A model generated the notes under the pieces. It had not been told where the DNA came from and did no database searches. It worked only from the letters and a program-made list of their open reading frames with translations. Position numbers and translations under genes: made by a program. Below are positions 15,939-24,275 of a stretch of DNA of 64,000 nucleotides, in pieces. The DNA comes from JAFGCL01 sp964492335 (lineage in GTDB: Bacteria; Chloroflexota; Dehalococcoidia; UBA2247; RBG-13-53-26): assembly GCA_964492335.1 (NCBI GenBank), contig CAZBJX010000002.1, positions 82,072 to 146,071 on the forward strand, written 5' to 3'. The stretch's first letter is position 1. Every line of letters begins with the position of its first letter.

Positions 15939-17342
15939 TCAGAGCACCGCAGCTCGCCACACGAACATGGCGCCGCCCGGCCCGGGGTCGGCATCAACGT
16001 TGATGCGGAACGTCGCCGGCCCCGCGTCGGATATCCAGAACCGGGCGGCGCTTCCCGGGTCGCCCGCCGGGGTGACTTGGACCGCCGGGAGCGGCGGGGT
16101 GGCCCCCAGGCCGTGCTCCACGTCCACGTATATCGAGCCGCCCGGGACCGTGGCCGTGCCCTGGTTGGCCACCCGGGCGGCGTCCAGCTTGCCGGCGCCG
16201 ATGGACTCGATGCCGGCCAGTGTGGTCACCGCGCCCACGGTCAGCGAGCCGAAGTCGATCCCGCCGTCCGCCCCGGAGCAGTCGAGGTCCGTTGTGTTGT
16301 TCCAGCTCGAGAGCCCCGATACCTTGATGTCCGACACGCCGGGACCCTCGATTTCGAAGCCGGTCCCGTTGCGGGTGACCCACACGCAGCCCAGGCGGAC
16401 GCGGGAGACATCGTGCTTGACGTACACGCCGCGGCCGGCGTTCAGCCAGGCGTAGAGCTGGTTGATGGACACCACGTCCGCCAGGGGATTGCCGGGCTCT
16501 CCGCAGAGCACCAGGCCGTCGCCCCCGGAGCTGGCCCAGACCTTGTCGAAGAACAGCCTCTCGCAGTCTCCCAGGACCGTGATCCCTTCATCCCTGGGGT
16601 TGTCTACCAGCACCGTGCCGAACCACACCTCGCTGGCGCCGGGCAGGTTCACCCCCTTGCCCATGTCGATCAACTGCAGCTCGTCAACGGAGTTGCCGCC
16701 TTTGGTCCCGGCGCAGGCCATGTAGAAGCCGTTCCCGGTCGAGTGCCCGTAGGCGTACGGAGACGGCCCCTTGATGAACACCTGCTTGAAGTGGTTGTCG
16801 TGGCACTGGCCGGAAAAGGTCAGACCGTCGTTGCGCACCTGGCCGTAGATGGTGTCGAAGTCGTTCTCGCGGGTCCCGTCGGTCCCGGCGAAGCGGACCG
16901 CGTCGAAGTAGTCTCTGATCCAGATGCTCCGGGCATGGGAGAACTCCAGGTCATCGACGACAATGGCCGCGGCCGTCGACGTTCTGTGCACGAAGAGACG
17001 GGTGGCTGCCGGGGCGGCTGTGCAGGAGGCCACCTCCGCCACCCTCCAGCGGATCCAGTACTTGCCGTCAATCTGACCCCAGGCCGCCGGCACCTCCTTG
17101 AAGAAGCTGAACTGCTCGACATTCTCGATGGACAGGATGGAGTTGTCTCCCCGGGGCTTGAACTCGGCGCCGGAGGCGACGGCCCAGGTCTGGTGGCTCC
17201 GGGGCTTGAGCGGGGACGACAGGACGAACTCGCAGGGCTTGAACTCGAACCTGCCGCGGCCGGCGCCATCCAGCGCCGCCCCCGGGCCGGCATCAACGCT
17301 GATGCGGACAGTGGCCGGAGGCCGATTTGTGAAAACGGGCAC
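15939..17342 (-). CDS. Right-handed beta-helix (pectate-lyase-like) repeat protein, N-terminus uncertain
   Basis: A 467-residue acidic protein rich in Gly, Asp, Asn and Val with repeated short strands (NDFDTIYGQVRNDGLTFSG, FGTVLVDNPRDEGITVLGD, CVWVTRNGTGFEIEGPGVSD), the look of a parallel beta-helix as in pectate lyase folds and phage tail proteins. The C-terminal domain (VQVTPAGDPGSAARFWISD, then FRINVDADPGPGG) resembles small beta domains of phage or surface proteins. No signal peptide or catalytic triad is evident. I used GTG at 17342. A better start (ATG at 17389 with AAGGAGGAGG) lies in another frame and would join this one through a single-base shift near 17375. Function unknown. Confidence 0.55.
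   Translation of the reverse strand: MPVFTNRPPATVRISVDAGPGAALDGAGRGRFEFKPCEFVLSSPLKPRSHQTWAVASGAEFKPRGDNSILSIENVEQFSFFKEVPAAWGQIDGKYWIRWRVAEVASCTAAPAATRLFVHRTSTAAAIVVDDLEFSHARSIWIRDYFDAVRFAGTDGTRENDFDTIYGQVRNDGLTFSGQCHDNHFKQVFIKGPSPYAYGHSTGNGFYMACAGTKGGNSVDELQLIDMGKGVNLPGASEVWFGTVLVDNPRDEGITVLGDCERLFFDKVWASSGGDGLVLCGEPGNPLADVVSINQLYAWLNAGRGVYVKHDVSRVRLGCVWVTRNGTGFEIEGPGVSDIKVSGLSSWNNTTDLDCSGADGGIDFGSLTVGAVTTLAGIESIGAGKLDAARVANQGTATVPGGSIYVDVEHGLGATPPLPAVQVTPAGDPGSAARFWISDAGPATFRINVDADPGPGGAMFVWRAAVL
15991..16006. repeat. 16-bp palindrome inside one of two similar gene-end repeats
   Basis: GCATCAACGTTGATGC is a perfect palindrome, within a roughly 40-bp segment (15981-16020) that recurs with few changes at 17281-17319, at the other end of the beta-helix gene. 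The second copy (17290-17305) differs by one central base. The encoded peptides are RINVDADPG and RISVDAGPG. Confidence 0.75.
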
Positions 17343-17526
17343 GTTATCGTAATATCTAGACTCAATATGGCATCCTTCTCGTGTACCATGGCGTCCTCCT
17401 CCTTCTTCACAGTGCGGCGACGGGGGGGGGCCGCGCCTGCCGGGCGGGCGCGGCCTGCGGCGTTGAAGGCAGTGGCGGTCTGCGAGAGCCCGGTGCCCGG
17501 GGAGGCGCAGGCCTAGGGAGAGGGCC
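17343..17526. other. Divergent intergenic region
   Basis: Holds the possible frameshifted 5' end of the beta-helix gene (17343-17389, with AAGGAGGAGG at about 17393-17402 on the minus strand). It also holds a run of nine G near 17427 and the upstream region of the decarboxylase module. No clear promoter toward the plus strand was seen. Confidence 0.4.
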
Positions 17527-17898
17527 ATGGACTGGGGGCAGCTGAGGGAAGGGGGAGCGCTGATCGGGGTGGGCATGGCGATGGTCTTCGCCGCGCTGCT
17601 CGTCCTGATGGTGGCCATCATGGTAGTCAACAGGCTGGCCCCGGAGAGGGCCCGGAAAGCGGAAGGTCCGACGGTGCTCGAAGGTCTGGCGGCTGAGGAA
17701 TCCGAGAAGAGGAGGGTGGCGGCCATGGCCGTGGCGCTGGCCAGGGCCATGGAGGCAGCGTCCCGGGGTCGCGCGCGGGCCGCTGCCGGCGTGCCGGAGT
17801 GGGCCGACGGGCCCAGCCCGTGGGTGCGGGCCGGCCGCGAAGAGGTGATGCGCTCCAGGGGAAAGGCAGGACGGCAATGGGGAAGACGTTCAGGCTGA
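17527..17898 (+). CDS. OadG-like small membrane subunit of a Na+-pumping decarboxylase
   Basis: A 123-residue protein with one N-terminal membrane helix (about residues 11-35), a charged Arg/Glu/Ala-rich stretch and a hydrophilic tail. This is the pattern of gamma/delta subunits that anchor and organise oxaloacetate or methylmalonyl-CoA decarboxylases. Sequence alone would not identify it; the position directly before a biotin carrier and a beta subunit does. GGAGAGG (17518-17524) precedes the ATG. It overlaps the biotin carrier gene by 22 bases. Confidence 0.65.
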   Translation: MDWGQLREGGALIGVGMAMVFAALLVLMVAIMVVNRLAPERARKAEGPTVLEGLAAEESEKRRVAAMAVALARAMEAASRGRARAAAGVPEWADGPSPWVRAGREEVMRSRGKAGRQWGRRSG

Positions 17899-18341
17899 CG
17901 GTCAACGATAAGACGTACGATATCGAGGTGGGGGACCTGGACCGGCCGGAGGTGGAGGTGCTGGTTGACGGCGAGAGGTTCGAGGTCCTGCTGGAAGATG
18001 CCCCTGCCGCGGACGGCGGGCCCGACCCGGTGATGTCGATCGCAGTCAACCCCTTCGTCCCCCCGGGGCCACCGCCGCCCCCGGCGCCCCGGCCCGCCCG
18101 ACCGGTGGCCCCGGCGGCCGCCGGCGACGGCAAAACCCTGACCGCCCCCATGCCGGGCGTGGTCCTGGCCGTGAGGGTGAAGGAGGGGGACAGGGTGAAG
18201 CGGGGCCAGGAGGTGTGCCTGCTGGAGTCCATGAAGATGGAGCTCAACATCCTGGCCGGCGCCGACGGCGTGGTGAAGAGGATCGCCGTATCCCAGGGCC
18301 AGAACGTGGCCCACGGGGCTACACTGGTCGAGTTCGAATAG
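17877..18341 (+). CDS. Biotin carboxyl carrier protein of a decarboxylase complex
   Basis: A 154-residue protein. A short N-terminal domain (about 1-55) is followed by a flexible Pro/Ala linker (about 60-82, typical of swinging-arm proteins) and a C-terminal biotinyl domain with ESMKME, Lys120 being the biotinylated residue. The flanking TAPMPGVVLAV and VKEGDRV are standard. It carries the carboxyl group from the carboxyltransferase to the membrane beta subunit. The carboxyltransferase gene that normally accompanies it (oadA, mmdA or pycB type) is not in the window. Confidence 0.9.
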   Translation: MGKTFRLTVNDKTYDIEVGDLDRPEVEVLVDGERFEVLLEDAPAADGGPDPVMSIAVNPFVPPGPPPPPAPRPARPVAPAAAGDGKTLTAPMPGVVLAVRVKEGDRVKRGQEVCLLESMKMELNILAGADGVVKRIAVSQGQNVAHGATLVEFE

Positions 18342-18364
18342 TCTGATCATCAAGGGGGAGCCGG

Positions 18365-19519
18365 GTGGAGTGGGACAGCTTCCGCAACCTCTTCGAGGGG
18401 TTCCAGGGGATCCGGGACGAGTGGCAGGTCCTGGGGATGATGGCCATCGGCTGCGTCCTGATCTACCTGGGGATCGCCCGCAGGTTCGAGCCGCTGTTGC
18501 TGATCGGGATAGGCTTCGGCATCGTGGTGGCCAACCTCCCCCTCCATGAGTTCGTACACATCGGCGGGGACGTGGGCGGCGAGCCCGGGACGGCCACCGG
18601 CGTGCTCTACTACTTCCGCAGGTACCTGGTGGACACCGAGATCATCCCCCTGCTGATCTTCCTGGGGCTGGGGGCCATGACCGACTTCGAGCCCATGCTC
18701 AACTACCCCTACACCATCCTGCTGGGGGCCGCGGCCCAGTTCGGGGTCTTCGTGGCCCTGATGGGGGCGGTGGCCCTGGGGTTCAGCCTGAGGGAGGCCG
18801 CATCCATCGGCATCATCGGGGGCGCTGACGGCCCCACCACTATCTACACGGCGACCAGGCTCGCCCCCGATCTGCTGGCCAGGGTGGCGGTGGCCGCCTA
18901 CTCCTACATGGCCCTGGTGCCGGTGATCCAGCCGCCCATCATCAGGCTGATGACCACCCGGAAGGAGCGGCTGGTGAGGATGCCCTATGCGCCCCGCCGG
19001 GCTTCCCGGCTGGCCAAGATAGCATTCCCCATAATCATGGCGGTGGTGGGAGGGGTGCTGGTGCCCCGGGCGGCGCCGCTCATCGGCATGTTCGCCTTCG
19101 GGAACCTGCTGCGGGAGAGCCTGGTGGTGGAGAGGCTGTCGGACACGGCGCAGAACGCCCTGATGAACATCGTGGTCATCATCCTCGGGATAACCGTGGG
19201 CTCCACGCTGACTGCCGAGGCCTTCTTCGAGTGGGAGACCCTCCTCATCTTCGTGCTGGGCCTCGTGGCCTTCACGTTCGCCACGGCGGGGGGGGTCCTG
19301 CTGGGCAAGGTCATGTACTGGGTCTCCGGGGGCAAGGTGAACCCGGTCATCGGGGCCGCCGGGGTGTCGGCCGTGCCCATGTCGGCCCGGGTCTGCCAGA
19401 GGGAAGTGCAGAGGGAGGACCCGGGCAACTTCATCCTCATGCATGCCATGGGCCCCAACGTGGCCGGCGTCATCGGGACGGCCACGGCCGCCGGGGTCCT
19501 GCTGGCCCTGGTGGACTAG
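18365..19519 (+). CDS. Beta subunit of a Na+-pumping decarboxylase (OadB/MmdB/GcdB family)
   Basis: Integral membrane protein of 384 residues that decarboxylates carboxybiotin and exports Na+. Seen: about ten to eleven hydrophobic segments, the functional loop GIIGGADGPTTIY with Asp155 (the equivalent of the essential Na+-binding Asp of OadB), and PIIRLMTTRKERLVRM. The C-terminal AAGVSAVPMSARV and LMHAMGPNVAGVIG are highly conserved in the family. Start GTG after GGGGGAG. Together with the two preceding genes it forms a gamma-biotin carrier-beta module that could work on oxaloacetate, methylmalonyl-CoA or glutaconyl-CoA, depending on the missing alpha subunit. Confidence 0.92.
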   Translation: MEWDSFRNLFEGFQGIRDEWQVLGMMAIGCVLIYLGIARRFEPLLLIGIGFGIVVANLPLHEFVHIGGDVGGEPGTATGVLYYFRRYLVDTEIIPLLIFLGLGAMTDFEPMLNYPYTILLGAAAQFGVFVALMGAVALGFSLREAASIGIIGGADGPTTIYTATRLAPDLLARVAVAAYSYMALVPVIQPPIIRLMTTRKERLVRMPYAPRRASRLAKIAFPIIMAVVGGVLVPRAAPLIGMFAFGNLLRESLVVERLSDTAQNALMNIVVIILGITVGSTLTAEAFFEWETLLIFVLGLVAFTFATAGGVLLGKVMYWVSGGKVNPVIGAAGVSAVPMSARVCQREVQREDPGNFILMHAMGPNVAGVIGTATAAGVLLALVD

Positions 19520-19640
19520 GCCGCCCGGGGGGCCCGGCCGGAGAGAAAGGCCCCAGCCCCCCTCTTCGGCGGCTGAGGGCGGCCGGGGTTTACAGGCGTC
19601 CTATACTGTATTGGGCCGGCGCATAGAGGTCGCTTACCGC

Positions 19641-22361
19641 GTGGACGAGCATCACTGCCATAGTCTCAGTGTAGAAGAGGCCCTGGCCGTTCAGGCCTGC
19701 ACCAGAGAAGGACTCAGCCAGGAAGAGGCCCTGCGGAGGCTGGCCCGCTTCGGGGCCAACGAGCTTCGCAGGGAGAAGACCCTCTCCTGGTGGCGGCTTC
19801 TCCTCGCCCAGTTCCAGAACGCGCTTATCCTCATCCTGGTGGCCGCCGCCGGCATTTCGCTGGCCCTCTACCTGGTCCGGGGCGAGGGGAGCTTATGGGA
19901 CCCCATCATCATCGTGGGCGTGGTCATGCTCTCGGTGCTTCTGGGGTTCGCCCAGCAGTACCGCGCGGAGAACGCCCTGGCGGCCCTGCGGCAGTTGATC
20001 GCGCCCACCACCGTCGTGCTGCGGGCGGGGGAGGAGACTCTGCGGCCGTCGCGCGAGCTGGTCCCGGGGGACATCATGGTCCTGCGGGCGGGGGACCGGG
20101 TGGCTGCCGATGCCCGGCTGATCGAGGTGTCGCGCCTGAAGGTGGACGAGGCGCCGCTGACCGGCGAGTCCGTGGCCGTGTCCAAGACCCTGGAGCCGCT
20201 CTCTGCCGGCCTGGCGGCGGCGGAGCGCACCAACTCGGTGTTTGCCGGGACCACGGTGGTCGATGGCAAGGGCAGGGCGATGGTTACCGCGACGGGGATG
20301 TCCACCGAGTTCGGCGGGATCGCCGCCATGCTCCAGGACGTGAAGGAGCCCCGGACGCCGCTGCAGGAGAAGCTGGACCGGTTCGGAAAGTCCATGGCCA
20401 TGGCGCTGCTGGCGATCACGGCGCTGGTGGCCGCCCTCATACTGCTGCGCACGGACAAGGGGATCATGGAGATCTTCACGTGGGGGCTCAGCCTGGCCAT
20501 AGTGGTGGTCCCCGAGTCCCTCCCCGCCATTGTGACGGTGACGCTGGCCTTCGGCGTGTACCGCATGGCCCGCTGCCACGCCCTGGTGCGCAAGCTGCAC
20601 GCGGTGGAAACCCTGGGCTCCACCACGTTCATCTGCTCTGACAAGACGGGTACCCTGACCCAGAACCAGATGACCGTGAGGAAGCTCTTCGTCGACGGCC
20701 GGATGGTGGAGGTCAGCGGCTCCGGCTACGAGCCCAGGGGGCAGTTCCGCGGCGGGAACGGGGTGGTGGCCCCGGAGCAGCACCCCGCCCTGCAGCGGGC
20801 GCTGCGGATCGGGGCCCTGTGCAACGATGCCGGCCTGTCGGCCGAGGGCGGGCAGTGGAGCGTCAGGGGCGACCCCACGGAGGGGGCCCTCCTGGTGGCC
20901 TCGGCCAAGGCCGGGCTGGACAACGAGGCCCTGGCCGCTTCCTGGCGGCGCGTGGGCGAGATACCGTTCTCCTCCGAGCGGATGCGGATGACGACGATAC
21001 ATGAGTCGCCGGAGGGCCTGCTGGCGCTGTCCAAGGGGGCGCCGGAGGTGGTCATGGGCGCCTGCAGCCGCGTTCGCCCGGACGGGCGAGAGAGGGAGCT
21101 TCTTGCGGAGGACAGGGCCCTGGCGCTGGAGGCGGAGAGGCAGATGGGGGCCAATGGGCTGCGGGTCCTGGCGCTGGCCTACAAGCCGGTGCCGGGGCCG
21201 GGCTGGGAAGAGGGAGAGGTGGAGCGCGACATGGTGTTTGCGGGGCTGGTGGGCATGATCGACCCGCCCCGCGAGGAGGTCAAGGAGGCCCTGGGGGTGT
21301 GCCGGAAGGCGGGCATCAAGGCGGCCATGATCACCGGGGACCACAAGACCACCGCCGAGGCCATTGCCCGGGAGCTGGGCCTGCTGAAGGACGGGCTGGC
21401 GCTGAGCGGTGACGAACTGGAGGCCATTGACGATGCGGAGCTGGAGCGGCTGGCCGAGAGGGTCGAGGTCTATGCCAGGGCGTCGCCGGCGCACAAGCTG
21501 CGCGTGGTCGAGGCGCTGCAGAAGAGGGGCCACGTGGTGGCCATGACCGGCGACGGGGTCAATGACGCCCCGGCCCTCAAGAGGGCCGACATCGGCGTGG
21601 CCATGGGCCTGACCGGGACGGACGTCTCCAAGGAGGCTGCCCACATGGTGCTCACGGACGACAACTTCGCGTCGATCGTGGCCGCGGTCAGGGAGGGGCG
21701 GCACATCTTCGGGAACATCAGGAAGTGCCTCATGTACCTGCTTTCGGCCCACATCGGGGAGCTGGTGCTGATGATCGGGGCGGTCCTGACCGACCCCCGC
21801 TTCCTGCCCCTGGTGGCGGTGCAGCTGCTCTGGCTCAACATAGCGGTCGACGGCCCCACCGCGCTGGCGCTGGCCTTCGACCCGCCCGACCCCGGCATGA
21901 TGGAGCAGCCGCCGCGCAGCCGGCGCAGCGGCATCCTGCCCCCCAGGGCCCTGGGCTTCATTGCGGTGGCCGCGGTCTGGTCGGGCCTGGTCACCTTCGG
22001 CGTGTTCAAGTGGGCCCTGGCCTCGGGGCGGCCGGAGCAGGAGGCCCAGGCCCTGTGCTTCGTCACCCTGATGATCGTCGGGGAGTTCACGGCGCTGGCC
22101 GCCCGGTCGGAGGCGAAGCCGCTGACGCTGATGGGGCTTGCGGAGAACAAGTGGCTGCTGGTGGCTATGGTCGGCACCATTGCCGCCACCCTTCCCCTGA
22201 TCTACGTGCCGGCCCTGCAGGAGCACTTCCACACATACAGCCTGCGCTGGACGGACTGGGGTATTGCCATTCTGGCCAGCCTTACGCTATTCTTGGCGGC
22301 GGACTTCTACAAGGCCCTGTGGTCGCGGGCGGAGGCCAGAAGAGGAAAGCGGTCCGGATGA
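19641..22361 (+). CDS. Cation-transporting P-type ATPase, P2 (Ca2+-ATPase-like)
   Basis: A 906-residue P-type ATPase. In order: an N-terminal cation-ATPase domain (SLSVEEALAVQ), the actuator domain with LTGES, transmembrane helix 4 with PESLP, the phosphorylation site CSDKTGT (Asp334), a nucleotide domain, the hinge TGDGVNDAPALK, and six C-terminal helices including WLNIAVDGPTALAL. The layout is SERCA/PMR1-like. Ca2+ pumps usually read PEGLP in helix 4, so the ion (Ca2+, Mn2+ or other) is open. GTG at 19641 was chosen; a TTG at 19611 in the same frame lies four bases after TATACT (19602-19607). The stop overlaps the next ATG. Confidence 0.9.
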   Translation: MDEHHCHSLSVEEALAVQACTREGLSQEEALRRLARFGANELRREKTLSWWRLLLAQFQNALILILVAAAGISLALYLVRGEGSLWDPIIIVGVVMLSVLLGFAQQYRAENALAALRQLIAPTTVVLRAGEETLRPSRELVPGDIMVLRAGDRVAADARLIEVSRLKVDEAPLTGESVAVSKTLEPLSAGLAAAERTNSVFAGTTVVDGKGRAMVTATGMSTEFGGIAAMLQDVKEPRTPLQEKLDRFGKSMAMALLAITALVAALILLRTDKGIMEIFTWGLSLAIVVVPESLPAIVTVTLAFGVYRMARCHALVRKLHAVETLGSTTFICSDKTGTLTQNQMTVRKLFVDGRMVEVSGSGYEPRGQFRGGNGVVAPEQHPALQRALRIGALCNDAGLSAEGGQWSVRGDPTEGALLVASAKAGLDNEALAASWRRVGEIPFSSERMRMTTIHESPEGLLALSKGAPEVVMGACSRVRPDGRERELLAEDRALALEAERQMGANGLRVLALAYKPVPGPGWEEGEVERDMVFAGLVGMIDPPREEVKEALGVCRKAGIKAAMITGDHKTTAEAIARELGLLKDGLALSGDELEAIDDAELERLAERVEVYARASPAHKLRVVEALQKRGHVVAMTGDGVNDAPALKRADIGVAMGLTGTDVSKEAAHMVLTDDNFASIVAAVREGRHIFGNIRKCLMYLLSAHIGELVLMIGAVLTDPRFLPLVAVQLLWLNIAVDGPTALALAFDPPDPGMMEQPPRSRRSGILPPRALGFIAVAAVWSGLVTFGVFKWALASGRPEQEAQALCFVTLMIVGEFTALAARSEAKPLTLMGLAENKWLLVAMVGTIAATLPLIYVPALQEHFHTYSLRWTDWGIAILASLTLFLAADFYKALWSRAEARRGKRSG

Positions 22362-23032
22362 TAGCGGTCAAGAACCTGACCAGGACCTACAGCGTGGGAA
22401 AGGTGGAGGTGAGGGCGCTGGTGGATGTCTCCCTGACACTGGAGGATGGGGACGTCACCTGCGTGATGGGCAAGAGCGGCTCCGGCAAGTCCACGCTGCT
22501 GAGGCAGCTGGGGCTCATCGACCGGCCTACCTCCGGCCAGATCTTGCTCGACGGCCAGGACGTTACCCGGCTCTCGGACGGCGCCAGGGCGAGGTTGCGG
22601 CTGACCCGCCTGGGGTACATCTTCCAGGAGTTCGCGCTGCTTTCGGAGCTGACGGCGCACGAGAACGTCTATCTGCCGGGGATGATGCTCGGCGGCGGGG
22701 ACCGCAGCTACCAGAAGAGGGCGGCCGAGCTGCTGGAGGTGGTGGGGCTGGGGGACCGGATACGCCACAGGCCGAGGGAGCTGTCGGGAGGGGAGCAGCA
22801 GAGGGTGGCCATCGCCCGGGCCCTCATCAACAACCCCCGCGCCCTGTTTGCCGACGAGCCTTGCGCCAACCTGGACAGCCTCTCCGCCGAAGTGGTCATG
22901 GATACCCTGATGCGGCTCAACAGGGACACGGGCGTCACCATAGCCTTCGTCTCCCATGACCCGGACGACAAGAAGTACGCCCGGAGGCTGATCTTCCTCA
23001 AGGACGGGAGGCAGGTGCCGGAGTACCTGTAG
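22358..23032 (+). CDS. ABC transporter ATP-binding protein (MacB/LolD type)
   Basis: A 224-residue ATPase with Walker A GKSGSGKS (38-45), a Q-loop (IFQEFALL), signature LSGGEQQR, Walker B ALFADEP and a switch His in FVSHDP. It belongs to the class that pairs with FtsX/MacB permeases for lipoprotein, peptide or lipid extraction. It overlaps the P-type ATPase stop (ATGA) and is followed by its permease. No periplasmic adaptor gene is present, as is usual in monoderm-like Chloroflexota. Confidence 0.92.
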   Translation: MIAVKNLTRTYSVGKVEVRALVDVSLTLEDGDVTCVMGKSGSGKSTLLRQLGLIDRPTSGQILLDGQDVTRLSDGARARLRLTRLGYIFQEFALLSELTAHENVYLPGMMLGGGDRSYQKRAAELLEVVGLGDRIRHRPRELSGGEQQRVAIARALINNPRALFADEPCANLDSLSAEVVMDTLMRLNRDTGVTIAFVSHDPDDKKYARRLIFLKDGRQVPEYL

Positions 23033-23063
23033 CCTGCCTGCCGACCGGCGCGCTGGAGAAGCA

Positions 23064-24275
23064 GTGAACTCATTGAACGTAGCTTTCTTCATGGCCCTGA
23101 GGTCGCTGAGGCGGGGGGACCTGCGGGTGGTGCTGCTCACGGTGACCATGCTGGTGCTGGTCTACATCAACCTGGTCTTCACGCCATCGCTGCTGTCCGG
23201 TGCCGTTCGGCTGATACATCAGAGGACCAGGGACACGCTGTCCGCGGACATAGTATTGCAGCCCGCGGGCGACACCCCGGTCATCGTCGCTGCGCGGTCC
23301 CTGGTGAGCGGTATCGAGATGCTCGACGGCGTCGAGGCGGCCTGCGCCAGGAACAGCATTGGCGGGGAGATCCGCTACCAGGGGGAGAGCTTCACCTCGG
23401 CGGTATATGCCATCGACCCGGTGGGCGATGCCAGGGTGTTCAGCCTCTCCGAATCCACCATCGAGGGCCGGTACCTGGAGCCGGGGGACACCGGCCAGGT
23501 CTACCTGGGCCTGCAGGTGGCCGGCGCCGGGAGGACCGGCATCGAGCTGTACGCGAGCTCCCTGAAGACCGTCCACGCCGGCAGCAGGGTGACCATCGAC
23601 TTCGTCAACGGCCAGCAGCGGGAGTACACGGTCAAGGGCATCTTCTACACCGAGTTCGTTCAGGGAGACATCAGGGCCTACATCACCGAGGCTGACTACC
23701 ACTCAGTGGTCCGGGAGCAGCCCTGGGGCACAGCCATGAGCGTCCACGTGAAGCTGGCGAAGGGGGCGGACCGTGCCGCGGTGATAGACCAGGTGATGTC
23801 CGAGAGAGCGGGCCTGAAGTACCAGACCTGGGAGGACGCGCTGGGCGTCCTCAAGAGCATGACCACCAGCTTCGACCAGATCATCAGCATACTGCGGGGC
23901 ACCGCCCTGGTGGTGGCGGCCATCACCATCTTCATCGTGACCTACGTTGACCTGGTGAACAAGAGGCGCCAGATCGGCATCGAGCGGGCCATAGGCATCG
24001 CGGCGCCGGCGATAGTGGCCTCGTACATCATTCGGGCGGTGGTCTATGCCGGCACCAGCATCGCCGCGGCGGTCCTCATCTTCATCTACCTCATGGTGCC
24101 CCTGGAGGCGCGCTACCCCTTCCACTTCTCCTTCGGGGACGTCATGCTGGTGGTGGACGCGCCGATGCTGGCCTCCTCGGCGCTGGTGCTCCTGGCGGTG
24201 GCTGTTGTGTCCGCTTCTGTACCGGCCTACCAGGCCGTCAGGACCAGGATCGTGGACGCCATCTGGTCCAGCTAG
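23064..24275 (+). CDS. FtsX/MacB-type ABC transporter permease
   Basis: A 403-residue permease: an N-terminal membrane helix (about 20-42), a large extracytoplasmic domain (about 45-265, MacB-PCD-like), then three C-terminal helices with the FtsX domain (about 275-400, including RRQIGIERAIG before the second helix). It partners with the preceding ATPase. The substrate is unknown. GTG start 31 bp after the ATPase gene. Its stop codon region overlaps that of the convergent helicase (24272-24275). Confidence 0.88.
   Translation: MNSLNVAFFMALRSLRRGDLRVVLLTVTMLVLVYINLVFTPSLLSGAVRLIHQRTRDTLSADIVLQPAGDTPVIVAARSLVSGIEMLDGVEAACARNSIGGEIRYQGESFTSAVYAIDPVGDARVFSLSESTIEGRYLEPGDTGQVYLGLQVAGAGRTGIELYASSLKTVHAGSRVTIDFVNGQQREYTVKGIFYTEFVQGDIRAYITEADYHSVVREQPWGTAMSVHVKLAKGADRAAVIDQVMSERAGLKYQTWEDALGVLKSMTTSFDQIISILRGTALVVAAITIFIVTYVDLVNKRRQIGIERAIGIAAPAIVASYIIRAVVYAGTSIAAAVLIFIYLMVPLEARYPFHFSFGDVMLVVDAPMLASSALVLLAVAVVSASVPAYQAVRTRIVDAIWSS

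Noticed and set aside
17343..18353. Upstream extension of the beta-helix reading frame into an 804-residue protein on the minus strand
   Set aside because: This part is antisense to the OadG-like and biotin-carrier genes, is Pro/Arg/Ala-rich and shows no beta-helix pattern. It is a GC-driven open frame.
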